Positions 35,175 to 40,007 of a stretch of 40,007 bases of DNA are shown here, piece by piece. The stretch is taken from positions 1 through 40,007 of the forward strand of contig JASLNT010000047.1 of assembly GCA_030745875.1 (NCBI GenBank). Direction: 5' to 3'. The stretch comes from Phycisphaerae bacterium. GTDB lineage: Bacteria > Planctomycetota > Phycisphaerae > SM23-33. The translations under genes and the position numbers were made by a program. Within the stretch, counting starts at the first letter, position 1. Each line of letters opens with the position of its first letter. The notes beneath the pieces are model-generated. The model was not told where the DNA came from, ran no database searches, and saw only the letters and a list, made by a program, of their open reading frames with translations.

Positions 35175-36767
35175 ATGACGATCACCAAACGCATGCCGAC
35201 GATAGTTGGGGTATGTTTTTTGCTGGCGATACTGACCGGACAGGCCCACTCGGAAGTTGATCCAGCCAGGCGCCTTGGCGTGGTGAGTTTTTGTGGTCCG
35301 CTGCGAGTCCGCCCGAACATGGCCATCGAGTTCACAGGCGCAATCACCCACGACGGAATGGCCGGTCGCCGCGTCACTGTGAAACTGTTCATGCGAGGAA
35401 CCGACCAGCAGAAGTGGATCAACACCAACGTCACCGCCGATGTGACCCTCACGTGCGACAAGGACAAGCGCTCGGGCATACAGGGCTTCATGCTGAAAAT
35501 GACGTCCAGGGACACCGAGAAACTTCCCCTGGGCCGATACATCTTCCGCGCCGCGATCGATCCGGAAGATGACGACAACGACCCCGCCGACAACGCCGCC
35601 TACACCAACCCCGTCATCGTCACCGACAAACAGATACGCATCCTTCTGGTCAGCGGCGATTCGGGATGGGAGTTCCGGTATCTGCAAAATTACCTGCTTC
35701 GCAAATCTCACATGTTCCGTGTGAGCGTCTGGCTGCAGAACGCTGACAAGGACGCCAACCGTAAGGCCTCCTCAAAGGGCATGGCGCTGCCCGGCCTGCC
35801 CAATACGCTGATGAGGCTTGTTGGCCGGAAGGATCGCCCCGACTCGGGCTACGACCTGGTGATCCTCTGCGACCCCAAGTACGGATCCGATGGATTCGAC
35901 AAGGCGTTCTTAAACCTTCTGGCGAGCTATGTCCGGAACCATGGCAAGGGGTTGTGCTACGTCGCGGGAGACCGGAACACAAGCAACATGGCTGGCAAGG
36001 ATAAAGACGTCATGACGCCCCTGGCCAGGATGCTGCCGGTGGTGCTCGCAGCCAACACCACCGACCAGGCGACTCGGATCAAAAACAAGCCGAAGGCCCG
36101 GCCCCTTGACGTAACGCAATACGGTTTGGACCACCCGCTGACGCAACTGGGCGCGGCGGGCAAGGCGTCCGAGAAGATATGGAAGCTCTTGCCCGGCGTG
36201 TTCTGGACGTATCCCATAACCAGGATCAAACCCTCAGCCCGCGTCCTGATTGAGAACACCAACCCCGCCAGGCGAACACTGAACGGCAAACCCGAGCCCG
36301 TCCTAGCCGCACATGCATACGGGTCCGGACGCGTAGCGTATCTGGGTACAAACGCCACGTGGCGGTGGCGATCGCTCGATGACGGGTCTTTCTACAGGCG
36401 ATTCTGGGGCAATATGGCCGAGCACCTGGCCGTCCGCATCACCCGTAACGCGGTGCTGACCACAGGCGGGGAGAGGTTCGCCGTCGGCCGGCGAATCACG
36501 GTCGATGCCGCGGTGTTGGATCCGAGCAACGGCTTCAGACCGCTGAAGGCCAATGAGTTCGTCATACTGATCACCTCAGTAGCAACCGGCCGCACTACGC
36601 GTGAACTTACGCTCAAGTTAGTCAAGGGCAAACCCGGACGCTTCCGGGGCGCCGTCGACAACCTGCCGGCGGGCGCCTACAGCCTCACCCCCAAGCCCAA
36701 GCCCGATCGCCGGCACGACCCGTACAGCCAAGCGGCCAAGCGAATCATCGTCGCATCGCCCCGCTGA
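35175..36767 (+). CDS. Exported glutamine-amidotransferase-like (PF07090-type) protein
   Basis: 530 residues from ATG 35175 (AAGGG upstream), which places the signal peptide (MPTIVGVCFLLAILTGQAHS) at the N-terminus; a GTG at 35136 would add 13 residues. A beta-sandwich-like part (about 30-155) is followed by a GATase1-like region (about 156-330): IRILLVSGDSGWEFRYLQNYL, DLVILCDP, LASYVRNHGKGLCYVAGD. This domain pair is common in planctomycete vWA membrane proteins, but here the vWA and membrane parts are absent. The usual catalytic Cys of amidotransferases is not obvious, so it may only bind. Confidence 0.65.
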   Translation: MTITKRMPTIVGVCFLLAILTGQAHSEVDPARRLGVVSFCGPLRVRPNMAIEFTGAITHDGMAGRRVTVKLFMRGTDQQKWINTNVTADVTLTCDKDKRSGIQGFMLKMTSRDTEKLPLGRYIFRAAIDPEDDDNDPADNAAYTNPVIVTDKQIRILLVSGDSGWEFRYLQNYLLRKSHMFRVSVWLQNADKDANRKASSKGMALPGLPNTLMRLVGRKDRPDSGYDLVILCDPKYGSDGFDKAFLNLLASYVRNHGKGLCYVAGDRNTSNMAGKDKDVMTPLARMLPVVLAANTTDQATRIKNKPKARPLDVTQYGLDHPLTQLGAAGKASEKIWKLLPGVFWTYPITRIKPSARVLIENTNPARRTLNGKPEPVLAAHAYGSGRVAYLGTNATWRWRSLDDGSFYRRFWGNMAEHLAVRITRNAVLTTGGERFAVGRRITVDAAVLDPSNGFRPLKANEFVILITSVATGRTTRELTLKLVKGKPGRFRGAVDNLPAGAYSLTPKPKPDRRHDPYSQAAKRIIVASPR

Positions 36768-36848
36768 CCCGTTTACGGCTCGGAGGACACTGCTTGGGAC
36801 ATTGGGAAGAGATAAAGAATGGAAACAATGAACAGACGACAGTTTACA

Positions 36849-36958
36849 AATTCGGGGGACACCCACTTAATTACTCTCGCGATTCGTGGCATAAACACAC
36901 CCTAAACATCGAAACATAAACCTCGCAAGACAATAATTAAGGGGGTGTCCCCCGAATT
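36849..36958. mobile_element. MITE-like element with 25-bp terminal inverted repeats
   Basis: 36849-36873 and 36934-36958 are inverted copies with one mismatch, both built around GGGGGACACCC (or complement). The 60 bp between them contain no gene. No target-site duplication is obvious. Lys/Arg-rich frames lie to the right on the minus strand (up to about 37050) and could be transposase remnants, but this is weak. Confidence 0.6.
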
Positions 36959-37035
36959 CTGCCTTTTCCGCCTCTTCCAGGCTGCCCCCGATGCCCGCCC
37001 TTTGGTTTGGGCTTCGCTCCGCTTCTTGCCTCCGG

Positions 37036-37041
37036 TACAAT
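37036..37041 (+). promoter_or_regulatory. -10 candidate of the LRR lipoprotein gene
   Basis: TACAAT, 41 bp before the ATG, with a poor -35 (TTCGCT) 17 bp upstream. Confidence 0.3.
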
Positions 37042-37082
37042 AGTTTTGTCGCGGGACCACGCGCCCGGAAAGGGACAGATAA

Positions 37083-38261
37083 ATGAAACGTGTAACAGCG
37101 ATCATGATCCTGCTGGCACTCGGCATATCCTGCCAGGAAACGGACACGAGCAAAGAAGCCGGTAACGATTCGATCGCCAGGGACAGACTTCGCAAAACCC
37201 AGAGCCTTGAGGTATGCCAAGCACTGTTGAATGAGGCCGGGAAAGTCGACACAACTGACGTTGGGGCGGCACTGGCGAGTTACGACAAAGTTTTGGCCGC
37301 TCTGAACAAACACAAATCACACATTGATCCAACCAGATGGCTGACAATGAAGTCCAAGGCCGAACTGGCCCGAGCAAAACTCATGAAGACCCAGGCCTCC
37401 AAAGAGACGCCGGCCACCGGTGGTGAGCCCGAACGGAAGGCAAAGGTTAAAGCCCTTCTTAAGCAACTCGCTGACGAATCACTCGAAAACCGGCAGGCCG
37501 CCCTTGCCGAGCTTCGGGATACGTTACGGAGGCGGGATGCTCCTGAGCTGTGGGAAGAACTCGACCGAAATGACGACCCCGAGCTCGAATTGCTGGATCT
37601 CGTCATATTAGTGGAGGGAAGGTGGCGGCTTCCAGACAAAGGGTGGACCACCGACACCAGTGAATTCTTCAGGCGTTGGGAGAAGGAATTCCAGGACCTG
37701 GGATGCCAGGCGACGGTGTCTATGGGGCAGGACTACAAAGTTAGGCTGTATGTTTCAATCAGACCTGAGAAGTGGACAGGAGTAATTAACCTGATTCGCA
37801 TTCTTGAACCAGAGTGCCTATTCCTGACAGTACGGGGATCTTTGACCAACATCACCTTTCTCGGGACTCTGGCGAATCTGGAGTATCTCGACCTCGAACA
37901 TACTGGAGTGACTGACCTGACGCCGCTGAAAGGGCTGCCAAATCTAAGGTCCCTTGGGCTTCATAACACAGGAGTCACTGACCTGACGCCGCTGAAAGGG
38001 ATACAAAATCTTAAGAGTCTTGATCTTAAGAATACAAAAGTAACTGACCTGACGCCGCTGAAAGGGGTGCGAAAACTAAGGTGGCTTGAGCTTCAGAATA
38101 CAAAAGTAACTGACCTGACGCCGCTGAAAGGGCTGCGATATCTAAGGTACCTTCGGCTTCATAATCCAGGAGTCACTGACCTGACGCCGCTGAAAGGGAT
38201 GCCAGATCTCGAAATATCGGAAAAGATTGGTCCTCATACATGGCAGGGCAAGAATCCTTGA
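37083..38261 (+). CDS. Leucine-rich repeat lipoprotein
   Basis: 392 residues. A lipoprotein-like signal ends at Cys17 (ALGISC). Residues about 20-200 are helical and charged. From about 255 to 378 there are five to six 22-residue leucine-rich repeats of the internalin type (LxxLxxLxLxNTxVTDLTPLKG), forming a protein-binding curved sheet. The DNA of these repeats is nearly identical. Exported LRR lipoproteins generally bind other surface proteins. ATG follows AAGGGACAGATAA. Confidence 0.85.
   Translation: MKRVTAIMILLALGISCQETDTSKEAGNDSIARDRLRKTQSLEVCQALLNEAGKVDTTDVGAALASYDKVLAALNKHKSHIDPTRWLTMKSKAELARAKLMKTQASKETPATGGEPERKAKVKALLKQLADESLENRQAALAELRDTLRRRDAPELWEELDRNDDPELELLDLVILVEGRWRLPDKGWTTDTSEFFRRWEKEFQDLGCQATVSMGQDYKVRLYVSIRPEKWTGVINLIRILEPECLFLTVRGSLTNITFLGTLANLEYLDLEHTGVTDLTPLKGLPNLRSLGLHNTGVTDLTPLKGIQNLKSLDLKNTKVTDLTPLKGVRKLRWLELQNTKVTDLTPLKGLRYLRYLRLHNPGVTDLTPLKGMPDLEISEKIGPHTWQGKNP
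37911..38198 (+). repeat. 66-bp tandem repeat coding leucine-rich repeats
   Basis: The core ACTGACCTGACGCCGCTGAA occurs at 37911, 37977, 38043, 38109 and 38175, exactly 66 bp apart, with variable sequence between. Confidence 0.9.
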
Positions 38262-38340
38262 CTGCCCCCTATCTATTCCGAAGATCATCCCGTTTACTAG
38301 ACCGGGGACCGAATTTGTATTGTGTCTCCCGATCTCGCAG

Positions 38341-39180
38341 CTATTTGGCGCCGCTGCTTGGCGGCTTGCCCGGGCTGGTCTTGCCCTTGGGCGGCGGGGA
38401 GTCCATGTACGCCTTGGGCTTGCCCCAAACCTTCTGGAGTTTCTTCAGCAGGATCGGATCGCGCTGGACGAGTGCTTCGCGTTCTTCCTTCGTGCCGAAG
38501 TAGCGTGTGGTGACGCCTGCGAAGAACTCCTTGTGATCGGATCGGACGACCCGGTCGTTCCTGGGGTACTTGCCGCCCTGGCGGGCACGCTTGTGGGCGG
38601 CCAGGATGTCCCGGTCATTGAACGAGAGAACCTGGTCGTGATACGCGTGGGCCAACTCGTGCAGGAGGATGATCGCGGTGCCCCTGCCGCGGCCGATCAT
38701 CACCAGCGACGCGGCCCGGCTGTACTCCACGCACTTGTGCTTGCCGGGGTGGAAGTCCATCTTCTTGAGCCACCCGAGGTACGAATGGTAATGGAACACC
38801 GGTGTTCGCCCGTGCGGACCGTTGGTGGTGTCCAGCTCGAGCCAGATGCCGACCTTCAGCAGCTTGGCCAGCGCCTCGTCGGCGACCCAGCGCTTGACCA
38901 GCACCATGTCGCCGCGGAGACGCTCGATGGCCTTGGCGCCCATCTTGGCATGCGCGCCGCCAGGCAACAGGGCCTTGTTCACATAGACCTTCCAACCCTC
39001 CATGTTCATGATGGTGTAGTGCGACGTAGGCTCGTACGGCGTTTTTTGGGCGGGCTTGCCGGACTTGTCGGCCTTGGACGCCGGAGCCGCAACCGCGACG
39101 GTCGCAAGCAACGCCACCACGCAACCGGCCACAAGAAGGCATACCGAACCGAAGTCCTTACGCATTGCTCGATAACACAT
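38341..39180 (-). CDS. Secreted HExxH zinc metallopeptidase-like protein
   Basis: 279 residues, ATG at 39180 after GGAGAT. A signal peptide (about 11-32) precedes a single domain with H174-E175-L-A-H178 in ILLHELAHAYHDQVL and Glu218 in DHKEFFAG, a spacing and motif like those of ATLF/anthrax lethal-factor-type gluzincins. A Pro/Lys/Gly tail ends the chain. It likely cleaves an extracytoplasmic protein; substrate unknown. Confidence 0.8.
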   Translation of the reverse strand: MCYRAMRKDFGSVCLLVAGCVVALLATVAVAAPASKADKSGKPAQKTPYEPTSHYTIMNMEGWKVYVNKALLPGGAHAKMGAKAIERLRGDMVLVKRWVADEALAKLLKVGIWLELDTTNGPHGRTPVFHYHSYLGWLKKMDFHPGKHKCVEYSRAASLVMIGRGRGTAIILLHELAHAYHDQVLSFNDRDILAAHKRARQGGKYPRNDRVVRSDHKEFFAGVTTRYFGTKEEREALVQRDPILLKKLQKVWGKPKAYMDSPPPKGKTSPGKPPSSGAK

Positions 39181-39496
39181 ACGACATCTCCAGAATAGGG
39201 TTCGTTTTGGAGGCTATATTGGAGGCTATAGTAGACCGGGATTTCCCGGATGGCCTCCGGCCCACAACCACAGTACACCTTCTTGACGATCCTACCACCG
39301 CTCCGCGGGGCCCGCAAGCACTTTGTCGGCTCGACAAAGAGGTCATCCGGCCGTTCTCGGGTCACGACTTAAAACCCATCACCCCCGGGCCTCCGACGTA
39401 CGGTCACGCGGAATCAACTTTCCTATCAGTTTCTCACTATATTAGATTACTGATTCACCATATTACCGCAGTCTAAATTCTCCAGATTGACGCGTA
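39181..39496. other. Gene-free stretch with a 12-bp tandem repeat
   Basis: TTGGAGGCTATA is repeated twice in tandem at 39207-39230. The rest shows no gene. The end, about 39415-39490, is AT-rich compared with the neighbourhood. Confidence 0.5.
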
Positions 39497-39526
39497 TTCA
39501 CCAGAGCATTGTATTGCTCTGGTGAA
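39497..39526. repeat. Perfect 12-bp inverted repeat beside the recombinase remnant
   Basis: TTCACCAGAGCA (39497-39508) and its complement (39515-39526) around a 6-bp spacer. It is followed by A residues rather than T, so it is not a terminator for either strand; a recombinase-binding site is possible. Confidence 0.6.
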
Positions 39527-39559
39527 AAACAGGGTTCCATCTCAGGGGAAAATATACGC

Positions 39560-39748
39560 ATGGGCGCTACGTTTTTGTCCCGGCTAGCGCCACGGTTTTA
39601 CTCCGCCCTTACTGCGGTGATACGACGCAAGCACTACTCCCTTCGAACGGAAAAGACCTACCGTTACTGGATCGTGGCCTTTCTCCGCTTCCAGAGGAGC
39701 GAGGGAAAGCCGCACAGTAGATTGATGTTTTCAACACGCTCGCGCTAG
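39560..39748 (+). pseudogene. Truncated tyrosine recombinase (integrase) N-terminus
   Basis: The frame from ATG 39560 encodes 62 residues, of which about 35 match the N-terminal core-binding region of phage/integron-type integrases: PRFYSALTAVIRRKHYSLRTEKTYRYWIVAFLRFQ. It then turns into unrelated sequence and stops. The catalytic domain is missing, so this is a stump of a lost recombinase gene. Confidence 0.7.
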
Positions 39749-39772
39749 GGAACTGTCAGAACCAAACCGCCT

Positions 39773-39788
39773 ATACGTCCCGACGTAT
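39773..39788. repeat. Short inverted repeat downstream of the recombinase stump
   Basis: ATACGT and ACGTAT separated by CCCG form a 6-bp stem. Confidence 0.35.
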
Positions 39789-39922
39789 CAGATAGGAATT
39801 GCCCGAAGAGAGAGAAAACGGGCTTTTTCGGGGCGAAACGCGCCGAGCGGGTCCCGACGCGATTCGCCAATGCGGGCGCGAAGGGTTGGTCGAAAGTCTC
39901 GTGACAAGACGACCTAACGAAG

Positions 39923-39950
39923 CGGCCCGCTCGCGTGTACGAGCGGGCCG
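39923..39950 (-). terminator. Strong hairpin downstream of the tRNA
   Basis: CGGCCCGCTCG (39923-39933) pairs perfectly with 39940-39950. It lies 37 bp past the 3' end of the leftward tRNA, where a terminator would be expected, though the T-run on the minus strand is weak (CTTCGTTAGG). On the plus strand it is followed by TGTTTC. Confidence 0.5.
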
Positions 39951-39987
39951 TGTTTCGGTTGAGAGTGTTTCACAAGGATACACTCAC

Positions 39988-40007
39988 TGGAGGCGCCGGG
40001 AATCGAA
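39988..40007 (-). tRNA. 3' end of a leftward tRNA (or tmRNA) cut by the window edge
   Basis: Read on the minus strand: T-loop TTCGATT (40007-40001), 3' half of the T-stem CCCGG, acceptor strand CGCCTCC and discriminator A (39988). CCA is not encoded. The anticodon lies outside the window, so the amino acid is unknown. Confidence 0.65.

Noticed and set aside
37911..38198. Regular repeats considered as a CRISPR array
   Set aside because: The repeats are in frame, code leucine-rich repeats and the spacers between cores are themselves related.
39497..39526. 12-bp inverted repeat as a transcription terminator
   Set aside because: The T-run is on the wrong side for both strands.

Overview
The window looks like the chromosome of a planctomycete, most likely of the Phycisphaerae type. 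The reasons are proteins ending in PEP-CTERM sorting tails of the form EPATMALLAIGG plus an Arg run, a dockerin-like Asp-rich repeat next to such a tail, Tat-exported enzymes (sulfatase, Gfo/Idh/MocA oxidoreductase, RpiB-like protein), a DUF6288-type protein, and many secreted or membrane-anchored proteins of unknown role. This is inference from protein families; no rRNA gene is present.

Layout. 0.03-2.4 kb: the start of a leftward gene at the edge, a PEP-CTERM cyclophilin and a Tat-exported TIM-barrel-like protein. 2.5-8.1 kb: a leftward cluster of a DUF6288-like exported protein, a small membrane protein coupled by TAATG to a sodium/solute symporter, and a Gfo/Idh/MocA oxidoreductase, probably for uptake and oxidation of a sugar-like compound. 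8.4-14.1 kb: Tat-exported RpiB-like protein, a membrane protein, malic enzyme with an N-terminal ACT-like region, sulfatase with HEAT-like tail, a Cys-rich PAS-like protein and a PepSY-like protein ending in 11 Asp. 14.3-17.0 kb: two colinear tandem copies (1332 bp each) of a PEP-CTERM adhesin-like gene with a conserved leader hairpin. 17.4-21.9 kb: a zinc-ribbon membrane protein with no normal start codon, an 816-residue secreted HExxH protein with a long YDxxG pentapeptide tail, a small lipoprotein, an orphan PEP-CTERM tail and a small membrane protein. 22.3-26.3 kb: two-subunit class I fumarase, L-aspartate oxidase (NadB) and an M48 lipoprotein peptidase. 26.5-31.9 kb: a tightly overlapping three-gene operon of a membrane-anchored protein, a 1182-residue HExxH plus von Willebrand A protein, and a TM-anchored PPC-like protein. 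31.9-39.2 kb: membrane proteins, an AT-richer GT4 glycosyltransferase, a GATase-like secreted protein, a MITE-like inverted repeat, an LRR lipoprotein and a secreted HExxH protein. 39.5-40.0 kb: a perfect 12-bp inverted repeat, the N-terminal stump of a tyrosine recombinase, a strong hairpin and the 3' end of a leftward tRNA; this looks like the scar of an element that used the tRNA.

Most genes act at or outside the inner membrane. The strongest candidates for something undescribed are the YDxxG-tailed metalloprotein (18505-20955) and the HExxH/vWA/PPC operon (26490-31856). The RpiB-like protein, with two possible starts and altered active-site residues, and the zinc-ribbon gene without a start codon also merit attention. 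No CRISPR array, complete insertion sequence, rRNA or replication origin was seen.
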